DNA of 64,000 nt from Epiperipatus broadwayi (GCA_028023455.1 JAQFVV010012422.1:8530337-8594336); one strand, 5' to 3'. Positions 25,251 to 37,620 are shown, numbered from the stretch's first letter. Numbers and translations: made by a program. Notes: a model not told the origin generated them from the letters alone.

Positions 25251-25424
25251 CTGTAATAAAAACAAATTAAGATTAATCTTATTTCATTCCTGCGTTCACA
25301 TTTTGTTTTAAGGCTAAAGTCAGAATATCAAATATTAGAAAATAATTATTTAATTTTCTTTTAAGTTTTCTTTTATTCAGAGTCCAACTAGAAGTCTGAT
25401 CTAAAATCTAATAAATACCCTGAA

Positions 25425-25475
25425 GATGACTGCTTCGCACAATTGAAACCTGTTGCAAAATATTAAAAAAATGTA
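25425..25475 (+). repeat. Hammerhead-like fragment
   Basis: CTGAAGA ... TTGAAACCTGTTGC resembles the centre of the element at 27620-27872, but stem II no longer pairs. Confidence 0.3.
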
Positions 25476-26269
25476 AATGAAAAAATGTAGAATGCCCTGA
25501 TCACTTAATCAGTGAAGATTGAATGGCCTTAGAGAAAAACATTACTGGTCAATTCCTAAATAAAAGAGGGGGGGGGTCTCAGTTTTGCCATTTAAACCAT
25601 ATATCTGCTCAACTTCTTAATCAATTTATATAATATTTAAAATGTAATTATTTTTTCAAATTTTTCGATTAATTCTGAAAATTGCTATTTATTACTGATA
25701 TTTTAAGTTTATTCTTCACTGATTTATTTTACTTATTTACAAAAATTAAATGTAATTTCCATTGCTTTCCAAATATAGCTGTATGTATAAATATGCCTGC
25801 CAAATAAGGCAAAGAACAGCAGTAATTAACTGCTTCATAGCATCCTATTCATGAATGAATACCACATAAAAGACAAAACTGGGTTTCAGACAATTTTCTA
25901 GTTATTAGCCATTATCAGTAATCCTGTCAACATTATCCTTATCCAGCATATTTTATTCTTTTTATATTATCCAAGATAATGGCTTGAATTTCCTGCCATA
26001 TCTATATTTTTAACCCAATCACACTAGCCCATCTAACTAAACAGCCAAATTTTCAGATCATTGACTGAATATTTTGGTGACCTTAGTTATAAATTAAGCA
26101 CTCCTAACCAACTTCCTCAAAAATATTATTCATTATGTTATTTTCTTTTACTGTATATATCATCCTTTTACCAAAGGCCATTAAAATGTAATTACCGTTT
26201 TAATGTCAGATCTATAAAACTAATCAAGCAAATGTACATGAATAGCTTAATAGGAATAAAAAAGGTGAC

Positions 26270-26415
26270 CGCTGGATGGCCCTAACGATTGTTCTGCACT
26301 CTGTATTGTTTGGTGCAGTTGCTAGTGTCCAACTTGGGATCGAAAAGTCCCAGGATCAATTCCAGCACTCAGACTTCTTATAAACTCCCGAGCAATAAAG
26401 CCATATGCCTTTTTT
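26270..26415 (+). repeat. tRNA-derived SINE-like copy 1
   Basis: It has an A-box-like ctggatggccctaacg, a B-box-like ggatcaattcc, then a tail (tataaactcccgagcaataa, then agccatatgcc and a T tract) shared with 52500-52610. Two independent copies with the same 3' tail support a SINE family. Confidence 0.5.
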
Positions 26416-26665
26416 TTTTTCCAATATTTGATTAATCATACTTTCACATAAGATTCTGGACCACAACAGAAGTATAATAAGTATGCAAGATTGTCTGAAT
26501 GGCTTAACAAAAATAAATTACATATGAATATATCATCTAGATACATTGTTACAATATTAATACATACACGAACAATAGAGAATTAATAAAAAAAAAAAAA
26601 TGCACACGTGTTATGAAATTCTTTACAATCAAATTTAAAGTTAATCAATATTATAAATGTAATTG

Positions 26666-27408
26666 CCAATAAACATCACATGATCAACATTTCTTATGCT
26701 TGCTTATAACTGTTACTAAAACAGGCAAAACTCTATGTGTATTGCCACTCAGTGCAAGCCAGAGTAATCAATGGATGCCAGAAGGCTTGTGCATAAAATC
26801 CCCATTTAGTGCTTACTCAACCAATATCTCCAGATTCGTTTCTAGCTTGTGGCCTTTGTCAGTAAGATGAAATTTTATGCCTAAGCCTTCTGGCATCCAT
26901 TGATTACTCTGGCGTACACTGAGTGGCAATATGTATAGAGAGTTTTGCCTGTTTTAATAACAGTTATAAGTAAGCATAAGAAATGGTGATCGTGTGATGT
27001 TGATTGGCTTAAAACCAATCCTGCCTAATAGGATAGTGGTAGCTATGGTTATTAAAGAACCAAAGTCACCAAAATGTATAATTACTGAACTGAGTTCAGA
27101 CCTATATGACTTAAGCTAATGAGCTTGGATTGAAAATATTATAGTGATTTCAATTTAAGATTCATAGTTTTGTAGTTAAGTAGAAATAAAAGGTGGCTGC
27201 TGGAGGGTTGCATTAGATCCTAAGATCTAGATGCAGTGCTCTCAGATCCAAGCCTCCTCACTGACGAAGGCCACAAGCCAGAAACTAGTCTGGGGATATT
27301 GGATGAGTAGGCACTAGATGGGGATTTTATGCACAAGCCTTTTGGCATCCATCGATTACTCTGACTTGCACTGAGCGGCAATACATATAGAGAGTTTTGC
27401 CTGTTTTA
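26666..27408. mobile_element. Family A fold-back element, longest copy 3
   Basis: This 743-bp insertion is flanked by a 13-bp TSD with one mismatch (ataaatgtaattg at 26653-26665, ataaatataattg at 27409-27421). It starts ccaataaacatcacatgatc and ends gagttttgcctgtttta. It contains both complete termini plus an internal unique region (about 27000-27180) and an inverted partial terminus at 26870-26990. It is the best template for a family consensus. No open frame beyond 60 codons, so it is non-autonomous. Confidence 0.8.
27245..27305 (+). ncRNA. Hammerhead ribozyme motif, family A
   Basis: Stem I is ATCCAA...TCCTCA pairing with TGGGGA...TTGGAT. The core CTGACGA and GAAAC are intact, stem III is palindromic ACTAGT, and the cleavage triplet GTC ends at 27290. 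Stem II is GGC-CACAA-GCC with an A-A mismatch at the core-proximal pair, which would weaken it. Confidence 0.6.
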
Positions 27409-27619
27409 ATAAATATAATTGTTTTAAAACTCAAGCAGTCTACTAATCAATTCTGTAATTAGAATTTTAATTGAATTTCTAGATACCAAAATATTTCCAT
27501 CTGTCCTAACTCAGGTGTACAAATACTCTGCACAAACTTAAAATGAAAGTCTACTAACAGTGTAAAGATTTTTTATTTATTTAACAGAGTACCAATAAAA
27601 TTCATTACTTTAAATGAAC

Positions 27620-27872
27620 ATATAATAACCACATTCCACTCTTTTGACACTTTGAAGCAAAATATATTTATTAATATTACAGAATGGTGGAGTAAAGACA
27701 GTTTAGTAGATAGTAAGATCTGACGAAGACTGCTAGGAACAGTCGAAACTGTAATATTAATAAATATATTTTGCTTCAAAGTGTCAAAAGAGTGGAATGT
27801 GGTTATTGTATGTTATATATTAGAAAAGCAAAAATAAAGAAGGAAAAAGGAAGAGAGGTTATTGAAGATTAT
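27620..27872 (+). mobile_element. HHR-like fold-back element, family O
   Basis: This 253-bp insertion is flanked by an exact 16-bp TSD (attactttaaatgaac at 27604-27619 and 27873-27888). Its arms are about 61 bp: ataataaccacattccactc inverted against its complement ending near 27809, extending to attacag/ctgtaat. The centre has CTGACGA, then GACTG-loop-CAGTC, then GAAAC. The tail is 27811-27872. Confidence 0.82.
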
Positions 27873-28289
27873 ATTACTTTAAATGAACTATTATTAGTAT
27901 TTGCTTCAGGAATTGACAAAGTAAATTTCAAATCTTTTCCAAATTTCTTTAAATGGAATTAAACATGTTCATTTAATCTGATCATTTATTTGTTTGATTA
28001 TTAAGATTACAGATAGATACAAAAATTCTTCCAGCAAAACAGACTGAATTGCTTTTTTTTTTGTCTTTTTATATCCCAACATCAACTATATAAAAGGTAA
28101 TCATTTCAAAAATTACTTTCCTTCTACACAAACAACTTTTTCCATTGAGTGAAATACTTAAACATTATTTCAAATGTATACCTGAAATACAGTTATACTT
28201 ACTCTACCTCTAAACCACACAGAACTCTAGATGAATTTTAATTATTACAAACTGTTATTAAATACACTGATAGTCTTATATTCAATACT

Positions 28290-28880
28290 TATAACATTAT
28301 ATCTTCACATGATCACAAATTTCCTATGCTTATACAAACTGTTAAAACAGTAGTAAACTCTCCATACAGTAATGTCACCCAGTGCAAGCATTAGTAATCC
28401 CCAGACTAGTTTCTAGTTTGAGGCTTTCATCAGAGAACAATTTTGGATCGAAGAGTGCTGCACATGCATGTTAGGATCTAATGTAACCCTCTACTGCCAT
28501 CTTTTACCTATTAAGTTAATTATAAAGCTATGAGTCCAAGATGAATACACAACGTTTTCATACCCATGCTCATTTGCTTGTATATTTATATAGATCTGAA
28601 CCCAGTTCAGTATTTATAATATATTTTGGTGTCTGGTTTAATTTTAAAACCACAGTTCCATTGTCCTATGGGCAAGACTGATATAAAACCACTAAAACAT
28701 CACATGATCATCCTCAGGTTAAAGGCTCCTCATTGATGAAAGCCACAAACTAAAAATTAGTCTGGAAATATTGAACAAATAGGCACTGAATAGGGATTGT
28801 GTGCACAAACCTTCTTGTATCCAATGATTACTAAGGTTTGCACTGGGTGGCACTAGTGTATACAATTTCATACTGTTTTA
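28290..28880. mobile_element. Family A fold-back element, old copy
   Basis: It starts cacatgatcacaaatttcct and has hammerhead-like blocks on both strands (minus near 28395-28450 with CTGATGA and GAAACTAGTCTGGGG; plus near 28730-28780 with decayed GAAAC to AAAAT). It ends near tactgtttta at 28880. No TSD could be read. Confidence 0.6.
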
Positions 28881-29584
28881 ACAAAACTATTTACTTAATC
28901 TAACTATATACTTGTCATGAAAGAGCAAATTTTAGCACTCTCTAATACAAGATTCAATCTTTGATGTTGTTGAATGCTATCAATAAACAGTTTGATCTCT
29001 TATATTATAAATATTTTGACATTGCCCTAATCTCATCAGATATCCTAAAAAATGTAAACATTTATGACTCACAACAGAACAGCAATTAATAAATGGATTC
29101 GTACAACAAATTTTATTTTATGTTAGATAATGATTAACAATATTAAAATCAAATTTACATTAAAGTATATTTGCTTCTCATTTTATTAGAAAGATTTTCA
29201 GTGCAACTAATATTTATTATATGCATGGGTATGTTTATGATTGAGGAATTCCGTATATTTATGAAAATTTCCCATCAAATGATCTTTAGCAATTATCTTT
29301 TAGCTATAAAACTATTTAAATTAACATAAGTATGCATGTCTATAAACTGTAATGAAGGTTTTACAGTTTAAAAATGAACAGGTTTGGAAAAACAACATGT
29401 AGAAGTCCTTGATGAGAACCATCCCTCATTATCTGCCCCCCATAAAATAAGTTGTTGCCAAATCTTTAAAAAATGTGTGCACTTGACAAGAAAAGATTCT
29501 CACCGATGTGGAGATTTGATATTTTGATGAAGCTTCATTCATCTTCTCACACATAATATGTCTATGGAAGTTATGCTGTATCAT

Positions 29585-30165
29585 ATCTCACCTTGTCTTC
29601 AAATAATGGACTAGTCCAAATTCAGTCTTATCTAGATCAGAATGAGCATTCATTGCCATGAATCTTTGTATATAGATAGATAATGTATAGCCAATGGCAA
29701 GAATCCAAATGTTTTCATTAAGAACGGGGATCTGACAATAGTCTTTTTGAAGGTAAGGTCAGAGAACTAATGTCAAATCTGAACTGCAGTATATCCTTTC
29801 TCCAGATTACTGTCAAACCTGAAAGACAGAATACACATTCTCCAGACAATAGCAGTTAAACTAAAAGGTTGACGCAATGAGGCAAGTCCTCATGCAGGAC
29901 TGGATAGGCTGCTAGAAACAAATATTGGCATGAGGCAAACTGTCATAGTGTCACCATACTTACGAGTTCATCTGGAAGTGATAGAGAAATCTATAGGGGC
30001 ACGTGCAATCTCTTCTTCCATGGTTCACCCCAAAACTAGGAGCTATACCTTGCCAACAATAGCAGGCAGAGCATAGCCAGTGTAAATATATTGTAAATAT
30101 GATATTTATATTCAAGTTTCACTAATAAATATATTAGAAATGTATTTACATGTGTTTGCATTTGC
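29585..30165 (+). mobile_element. Degenerate LTR fragment, family B
   Basis: It shares an ordered series of blocks with the inverted copy at 45950-46610 (gagcattcattgc, ccaatggcaagaat, the ggcaagtcc/ggcaaac blocks, ctatggaagaag-type sequence, aataaatatatta). It also shares gaggcaagtcc..ggactgga with the solo LTR. AATAAA lies near 30123. Boundaries are approximate. Confidence 0.5.
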
Positions 30166-30429
30166 TGATTTCTAAAAAAAAAAAAAAATAGCAAGAGATT
30201 ATGTGTGTGTGCTTCGTTGTTTATATATTTATCACTTTTGGTTGTTGTTTACGATATTTTAATCAATGATAAATGATGAAAGTTAATAACATATTTTGTA
30301 AAATTTCCTTGACTGTTACTTAGCTAATTACTTACTAAAATTATTTGTGAAAGAAAAATGTTAAATAAAAAAGATTACACAGATCTTTGATTGATTTAAA
30401 AAAAAAAAATTCTAGAAGATATAAAAGAC

Positions 30430-31270
30430 CAACGCTTATTCGTAAATCTGAGGTTTGGGTTTGCAAACCATGCAGCCAAATATGAAAGGATTAACAAGAA
30501 GGAATTAAAAGTGAAATACATGGGTGAAAGTCCACACAAATCCACAAGAGAATTAACATTGAAATGGACATGTTCTAAAAAAAAATGACAACAAAAAGAT
30601 CCAAGAAGTCCTAAATGTGATTATAAAGAATTTTAAGATATCACATGTATGATAGATGAATAAAAAATAAATTCCTGAGGTAATGAAAAAAAAAGAAGTT
30701 ATGGAATAGAAGTGATGAAGTAAATTCAAAAAAGAGCAATAGCTGAAAATAATATCCCAAATTGCAAGTGCTGAAGGCAGTGTAACAATTAATTTCTCGA
30801 TTATTAGAATCGAAAGTGATCATTAATTATTTTAATTAAAATAATTAGTTATTAAATTTAATCAGCATTTATTATATTAAGATTTAATAATAAACAAATT
30901 GTTCCAAAACATATCTCAGAACAGACTTCAATTTATTATTTATGCAATTTTGACAAAGAAATTGATTAATCAGATTGCTTCTTTCAACTATGAAATATGG
31001 AGAAACTGTTGATTTGGGCTCATTTTGTTGATCAATGGTTATTGTATATGGACAAATCACAGATTGGTGGAATCATGTTCATGCCACAGGTCCAAACATT
31101 GATCAAGAGAATAATGCTCCAATTCATACAGCAGTCAAATATTGATTTGAGGAACATGAGTTATGATACTGACCTCTCATGATTTCACCAATCACTTAAT
31201 TCAAATATCAGTGAATCTCTGTGGATCAAGCTTGAATAACAAGTGAAGGACCACTACAATCCAACAACAC
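30430..31270 (+). pseudogene. Tc1/mariner-type transposase fossil
   Basis: The plus-strand reading, with frameshifts, contains VMIWAHF-like, then DQENNAPIHTAVKYxFEEHE, then SLWIKLE, then VKDHYNP. This matches the second catalytic Asp (DNAPxHxA) and the third-acid ESLWxxLK region of DDE transposases. The N-terminal half is unrecognisable. Confidence 0.5.
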
Positions 31271-32079
31271 ATTTTGGAAAAATTTCTTTAATAAGTAATA
31301 TAATAAACCAATTAACAAAATATCTATTTAAAAAATTATTTTCCAATTTTTGAATAAACATAAAATTAATAACTTTAAAAATATATAAATTCTTCATTTT
31401 ATAATGATGATTACAGTTTCTCAGGATTTATTAGTTATTAACAGATTTTAACTTTATGGCACCAAAAACTGATGTTGTTGTGAAACTTGTACTTTCAACA
31501 AAATTCATAAAAATTTAATATAGCACAAGTGGCAGTCAACTAGTTAAAATTAATTTTTCTATCCAAATTTCTTTGGGGAAAAACGAAAGATTTATCAAGT
31601 TCTAACAGTACTTTTGTCTGTTGTAAAAAGTTTCTGAAAATTACAAAGGTATTTTGATAGAGAGAAAAATGAAAACCAAAGAACACAATACCAGTATTAT
31701 TAATAATTGTGAACTTTAAGTCTATTATAAAAGCCATAATACTAGAGTAATGTGTGTTGTTGTATGCACCATGTTTTAAATCTCTACCCAAAGATTACTT
31801 AAGATTACTAAGCAAAGAACTTCAATTGTAATATGATACTTAATCGTCTTCAATGGCAGTATGCCAATCCTGTAATACAATATATATTCTAACACATTAC
31901 TGTTTAGTATAAACACATACACACACATGTATATTATTCTGCTATATTTCATGGTGAGAAAATTAGTATTAAGAATTTATAGTTGTTTACATAAATTTTA
32001 TATTTGTTATTATAGAATCATTTTTGTTTTAAAGATTTCATGTATAAATTCATTTATATACATATAATGATTAATTTAC

Positions 32080-32190
32080 CTTCTAATCCAGCTTTATAAA
32101 ATGAACTCTCACTGTTGGCAAGTTTTGGCAAGGAAACAGCAATAAATACCATTAACAAACAAGCCACTTGATATTCATCTTCGATGATTT
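32080..32190 (-). CDS. NCKAP1: NCKAP1 internal exon
   Basis: This 111-bp exon begins with two bases completing a Glu codon, then 36 codons: [20 protein letters not shown], then [16 protein letters not shown], then one base of the next codon. The EEYxxACLLMVFxAVSLP block is strongly conserved in NCKAP1 proteins. The acceptor AG (32192-32191) lies directly after an A/T-rich run, so its polypyrimidine tract is weak, but frame and homology fix it. The donor is gtaaat. Confidence 0.95.
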
Positions 32191-32699
32191 CTTTTTTTTT
32201 TTAATTTAAAAAAAAAAAAGTAAACTTTCTATAAATATTAATTAAACATTAATAAAATTAGAAGCATAATTCACTTAAAATCAAACAATTATTATTATTC
32301 CGAATTGTATATCATGCGACTTTACTGATTCTCTGTGCATTGCACAGCAATCACTTCTATGATAAATAAACGCAGGTTATGCAAGGCATTTACATGAAAA
32401 TAGAGGGTGCCACAATCTATTAACAATTATAATTATTAGTTCATGCAATGAAATAAAACCTTTCAGATTTTATACCAATACTTAAAAATATAGTTTGCAT
32501 CAAAAAAAAAAAAAAAAAACCATCTAAATTAAATCTCATATTTCATAATCCTTCAATATACATATATACTGTGTCCCGGTGAAAAGATAACGGGTTCTCT
32601 TGTCGAGCTGCCTGCAGTGCATATCTGAATCAATGCATGTGTTATGTAGCGACACTTTAGATTTATTCACCATAAAAATTTTAAGGTATTAACATGTCT

Positions 32700-33130
32700 G
32701 ATCAAGAGTTAATGACATGAAATGTAATAGTGTATTTTGTGCCCTCATCGATCATCTTCAATGTGCTCCTTCCCATCATTAAATCTTGCAATTGCTTGAA
32801 AACGTTCTTATGACTCCATTGTTGTGCACCCTCTGAATCATTTCAAATATTTCAGAGGTGGTTTTGCTCAATTTAAAACAAACTTTAATGTCAGTGTATT
32901 GTTTCAACACAGGTTAAAATAAAAAATGCACTGTTGCATTTCATGTAGTAACCCATGATCCAGACACTAAACATCTTAAAATTTTTATGATGAGTTTCTC
33001 AATTATTAACACTATATAACACACATATTGATTCAGAATTGATGTTGCAGATAGCTTAAAGAAAGAAGCAGTCAAATTTTCTCTGTAATCCACATGCATA
33101 TCTAAGGGATAATTAATTCTTGCCACAGTT
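32700..33130 (-). pseudogene. mariner (HTH_48/Mos1-like) transposase N-terminal fossil
   Basis: The minus-strand reading around 32910-32740 gives FKLSKTTSEIFEMIQRVHNN then GVIRTF then GKEHIEDDR. This matches the mariner helix-turn-helix segment (CFKLGKTAxETxEMLxxAYG...SRxxxFEWxKRFKEGRExxEDDxRxGRP). Frameshifts and stops are present. A short GC-richer stretch at 32572-32600 (tgtgtcccggtgaaaag) might be an element end. Confidence 0.5.
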
Positions 33131-33502
33131 GCTTTAAACGATCCTCGTATTTTTTTTTTACCTCAACAGACATATCTTCCGCAATGTTAGGAGACAGTAG
33201 ATCATTGTTAAATTTTTTTCTAAGCTTGAATTACATTGTAATTACAGATCATTATTTAGAGAATTACAGTACACAAAATGATTTCTACTGTAGTGTTATT
33301 ACTTTCACTCTTTGCAATGTTGGGCAATTCAAATGAATCAGGTTTTTTTTACCAAACCTTGGACAAGTTTTTACCTTTTGATGCAAACCAATAATTAAGT
33401 TTTTATAAAAAGAGATTATACATATTTAAAATGTCTAATATTTTTCAATAACTCTATACTGATTTAAGATATATTAAAGAAAACTTTATTAAAGTTAACT
33501 AC

Positions 33503-33587
33503 CGTTTTTCTGAGATCGTAATGCAGCCACTAAAGCAGGATCAACTCGGCAAGGAAGTCCAGAAGCTGATGCCATCTCGTTTACAAT
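33503..33587 (-). CDS. NCKAP1: NCKAP1 internal exon
   Basis: This 85-bp exon holds 28 codons plus one base. It begins IVNEMASASGLPCRVDPALV and ends AALRSQKN, with the last base starting the codon finished in the next exon. The AxxAGLPCxxDPALVxALxSQK pattern is characteristic of the family. The acceptor follows a T-rich tract ending ttttag, and the donor is gtagtt at 33502-33501. The reading frame continues exactly from the exon at 50008-50085. Confidence 0.96.
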
Positions 33588-33599
33588 CTAAAAAAAAAA

Positions 33600-35538
33600 A
33601 ATGAAATTTTATGAGAATATTTAATAGTTAAATCTTATACATTAGAAATCATGCTTTATTTATTTTCAATTAATAACATGCTAGTTTAAGCCACTCCCAT
33701 TTGTTAAACCAACCACATTCCATGTTTTCAAATAAAACATTCCACAGACACAGAATTACTTAGTTCTGCAAAAAAAAATAAGACTTAATCACTGATTCTT
33801 TCTAAAGCAACTATGAGCATTATCAACTGGATAAGAAAGTTGGATCAAGAAAAACGTGCATAGCGCGAAAAAATAAAACACACATAAGCTGCTTTCGTTT
33901 TTTCATTCCATGAAGTCAGGCAAAAATTTCTTAATTAGAAAAGAAAAAAATTAAATACCTGAAGTTTAATATTTTCAAGCTTTGTTGTAGAAGATTAATG
34001 AAAATATAAAAATAAAAAAAATATTATTACTATCCCAGTTTTATTAATATTTTTAGAATTAAAAAGAATCATTTAATTCTAAATATTTAACTAATATACT
34101 GAAAACTTTAATATAATAGATATAATGCGAAAATTTATTTTGTAAACAAATCTTTGAATCATCAAACAAGGGATTAAAAAATAACTATGCAAAACATTTA
34201 TAAGTATTGTAATGATAAGAAGAATTCAAATACTGTACAATACCAGGCTTATTTCTTTAATTTTTTGTAAATCTTTATTTCTGTTAAGGCTAGAATACAT
34301 AAATGATACCAACAATATAAGCTTCAAATAATATCACCAAACATCTTTTAATTATATAGATTTTATTATAACAACTGTCTTGCAAGATTTTATCCAGCCT
34401 GGTAACATTCACATATGAAAAAAGTTTTACATATACCAATGCAGAATGAAATCAAATTACAAATGGAAAATATCAAAAATGATTATAAATATTTTTAATG
34501 TTTACTTCCTCAAATTTTGTAAAATATTGCAAATTTTTAATGAAAGTAGTATAAAAAAATTCAAAACTTCAATTCCTATTGCACTGCTTTTAGTAAATAT
34601 TTATGGAAAAAAGCACATTTATCCCTATGCATTATTTACTTATTTTTTAAATTATATGTAGTTTGAAAGAAGATCTCTAAAAGACTACTGGCCAGTCAAA
34701 ACTGTCATAAAATAAATCTAAATTTTGTGGAAAACACATTAATTTTTCTAAAGATAAAATTTTATCATTATGAAATAAATATATATATATATTTAAAATG
34801 CATTAAAAAGTACAAAATAAATTTTCTTCAGCTTTCACAAGTAATCGTGGGGTGATCGTATTTAGAAATTGTATTAATGACAATCAGATCACCAACAATT
34901 AATACCCACCTTGCACTGATAAATGGATGTTTTTGCAAGTGATTTGATAAATATAATGACACTGATACAATTTTTAAACATGACTATCTCACAAAAATTT
35001 GTAAAATCCGATGAAAAATTTATTATTTTTTTAATGCAGTTTTTAATTTTGTGGTTTTTGTTTTACTTTTTATACAAATAAAAGCGTTTTTTTTATTTTA
35101 CTTCTTAGTTTTTATGTACTTCCAGAAATTATGAATGAAAAACTTGAAATACAATTTAGTACCACTAGATGGCAATACTAAAAAGAATACTAAATCTCAT
35201 ATTATTATGAAAATTTTAATTTAGTTTTTTTTAAAAAAAATTGTTTGCGTATTCTAAAAAAAATATATTATCATTGAGAATAATTATGTATGAAAAGTTT
35301 CAACTACATTGAAAAATAAGTGAAAATTGAGTTACAAGATTTCTCAAACAGACAGACAAAAAAAAAAAAATTATCACTCATTATATTTGTGTAATATCAA
35401 TTAAATTATTTGATGTATCAATTAAATATAAAAAATAACAGTGTTCACTATTAATTATGGTTCACCAATAAATTATTTTCCTGCACATGTATTTAAAATT
35501 GAATAAATTTTTAATGAAAATATTTTTTTTTTAAATTC
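33600..35538. other. Intron 2 DNA, no recognisable feature
   Basis: AT-rich NCKAP1 intron sequence up to the PLE insertion. No supported gene or repeat. Confidence 0.4.
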
Positions 35539-35771
35539 ATATTTATAATAAAGTATTAAAGATTTTAAGACTTCTCATTCGATAATTTAATATACAAAAT
35601 TAACAAAGCGTATGCCACACTTGAATGAGAAGCTATAAAGATACACAGAAATTATTACACGCTAAGCGCTTTCGAGGTCTTTTGCCTCATATTCATAGCG
35701 GTACTGTGAGCTGCAGAACGAAAAAATAGGGCAAGGGAAACAAAACAGTATGCAAAGCATATGCAAATGAA

Positions 35772-36548
35772 CTAGATAGTCCAACGTTTGGAGATGTCAA
35801 AGCAGGTATCTCGTCTATTGATGGAGTTATTATTGCCATTAATAAAATATGCTTCTCTGATTTTCCGCTTGATGTCATTTTTCTCAATACAGACTATTTT
35901 AGGGCTGGAAGGTTCAAACAAATGTCCTGTCTTCTTGGAATGCTCTAAAAATGTTGATGAATTATCATTGTTTTTCATGGCTCTATTATATGTATATCTG
36001 TGTTGTGCTGTCCTGTTGATTATGCCTGCCTTGGTTTCTCCAAAATAAATGGCCCGGCAACCAGGTTGTGGGCAAGCTATGCTGTAAACGACATGGGGAG
36101 TCTGAGAAGGTTCAATTTTGTCCTTAGAGTTATTGATTAGACGATTAGTGCATGGGGGTGTATGAAAGCTAATTTTAAATTTATTGGCCAAAACCTTGAT
36201 TAATTGATAGGAGATTTTAGGTATGTGGGGAAGAGTAATATATGGAAGTTTAATATTGTTTTTATTGTCAGTGATTTTCCTATAAAATTGTTTGATTTTA
36301 TTGTTAATAGTGTTGAGTTTATAGCCTGCTTGTAGTAGGTCTTTGGTGTAAAGATGTATATTATTCTTTCTATCTGCCTCAAACTCGCACAGCTGCATAT
36401 TTCTATATAAAAATGCTTGCAGGCCTGCCAATTTGTGAGAGCTTGGAGAGTTGGAGTGTGGATGTATAAAGCCTCTGATTTCAAAGGGCTTTATTATCAT
36501 TGAATAATTTATACCTCTCTCATCGTAACCAGCATTTTCCTTAATCAC
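35772..36548 (-). CDS. PLE polyprotein fragment (GIY-YIG part), left arm
   Basis: Open frame of 258 codons, truncated at the arm junction so that the reverse transcriptase catalytic region is missing. From about residue 9 it is the same protein as the right-arm frame, with Glu in place of Lys in CEFEADRKNN. Near residues 150-185 it has VVYSIACPQPGC then IYFGETKAGIINRTAQHR, the Cys-containing linker and GIY-YIG endonuclease core of canonical PLEs. Then come FLEHSKKTGH and the C-terminal SKRWTI. The first eight residues come from the junction sequence and the ATG may be fortuitous. A broken copy, not a functional enzyme. Confidence 0.75.
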   Translation of the reverse strand: MIKENAGYDERGINYSMIIKPFEIRGFIHPHSNSPSSHKLAGLQAFLYRNMQLCEFEADRKNNIHLYTKDLLQAGYKLNTINNKIKQFYRKITDNKNNIKLPYITLPHIPKISYQLIKVLANKFKISFHTPPCTNRLINNSKDKIEPSQTPHVVYSIACPQPGCRAIYFGETKAGIINRTAQHRYTYNRAMKNNDNSSTFLEHSKKTGHLFEPSSPKIVCIEKNDIKRKIREAYFINGNNNSINRRDTCFDISKRWTI

Positions 36549-36563
36549 TACGAAAGACTAATC

Positions 36564-37508
36564 GTGTCCAAATATCAAGCTGACAGCCCTCACACTATAT
36601 ACATGCGGTACGTAGATGATATATTTATTTTAGCCAACCAGCACACTATAAATAGTATTACACAAGAGTTAACACATAATACTAATCTAACTATCAATTC
36701 CACAACAGAAGACGCATTCCAAAGTCTAAATTACCTTGACCTTAGGTTAACACGCGATGAGAGAGGTATAAATTATTCAATGATAATAAAGCCCTTTGAA
36801 ATCAGAGGCTTTATACACCCACACTCCAACTCTCCAAGCTCTCACAAATTGGCAGGCCTGCAAGCATTTTTATATAGAAATATGCAGCTGTGCAAGTTTG
36901 AGGCAGATAGAAAGAATAATATACATCTTTACACCAAAGACCTACTACAAGCAGGCTATAAACTCAACACTATTAACAATAAAATCAAACAATTTTATAG
37001 GAAAATCACTGACAATAAAAACAATATTAAACTTCCATATATTACTCTTCCCCACATACCTAAAATCTCCTATCAATTAATCAAGGTTTTGGCCAATAAA
37101 TTTAAAATTAGCTTTCATACACCCCCATGCACTAATCGTCTAATCAATAACTCTAAGGACAAAATTGAACCTTCTCAGACTCCCCATGTCGTTTACAGCA
37201 TAGCTTGCCCACAACCTGGTTGCCGGGCCATTTATTTTGGAGAAACCAAGGCAGGCATAATCAACAGGACAGCACAACACAGATATACATATAATAGAGC
37301 CATGAAAAACAATGATAATTCATCAACATTTTTAGAGCATTCCAAGAAGACAGGACATTTGTTTGAACCTTCCAGCCCTAAAATAGTCTGTATTGAGAAA
37401 AATGACATCAAGCGGAAAATCAGAGAAGCATATTTTATTAATGGCAATAATAACTCCATCAATAGACGAGATACCTGCTTTGACATCTCCAAACGTTGGA
37501 CTATCTAG
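36564..37508 (+). CDS. PLE reverse transcriptase/GIY-YIG endonuclease, 5'-truncated
   Basis: Open frame of 314 codons ending in TAG; the same frame is open back to about 36528 (SIFLNHYERLIV), so the annotated ATG is internal. Residues ~12-22 (IYMRYVDDIFIL) are the catalytic YVDD motif of reverse transcriptase. SLNYLDLRLTRDERGINYSM follows as the next palm/finger motif, then a basic thumb. Near residues 206-235 are VVYSIACPQPGC and IYFGETKAGIINRTAQHR, the GIY-YIG nuclease, with His in FLEH and HSKKTGH. A full PLE protein is ~800 residues, so the N-terminal half and RT motifs 1-4 are missing. It would act in target-primed reverse transcription. No promoter evident. Confidence 0.88.
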   Translation: MSKYQADSPHTIYMRYVDDIFILANQHTINSITQELTHNTNLTINSTTEDAFQSLNYLDLRLTRDERGINYSMIIKPFEIRGFIHPHSNSPSSHKLAGLQAFLYRNMQLCKFEADRKNNIHLYTKDLLQAGYKLNTINNKIKQFYRKITDNKNNIKLPYITLPHIPKISYQLIKVLANKFKISFHTPPCTNRLINNSKDKIEPSQTPHVVYSIACPQPGCRAIYFGETKAGIINRTAQHRYTYNRAMKNNDNSSTFLEHSKKTGHLFEPSSPKIVCIEKNDIKRKIREAYFINGNNNSINRRDTCFDISKRWTI

Positions 37509-37579
37509 TTCATTTGCATATGCTTTGCATACTGTTTTGTTTCCCTTGCCCTATTTTTTCGTTCTGCAGCTCACAGTAC

Positions 37580-37620
37580 CGCTATGAATATGAGGCAAAA
37601 GACCTCGAAAGCGCTTAGCG
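37580..37620 (+). ncRNA. Hammerhead-like fold at PLE terminus (AUGANUA core)
   Basis: Stem I CGCU/AGCG, core AUGAAUA, stem II GAGG-loop-CCUC, then GAAA and palindromic stem III AGCGCU followed by U. The same fold is encoded inverted at about 35699-35659. Known PLEs carry type I hammerheads in these terminal repeats. Here positions 3 and 8 read A and U instead of C and G, and an extra U precedes stem II. Confidence 0.4.

Noticed and set aside
35693-37587. Short frames antisense or overlapping within the PLE arms (35693-35887, 35788-36048, 36200-36484 and their mirror copies)
   Set aside because: They are shadows of the PLE coding frame, duplicated because the arms are inverted copies.
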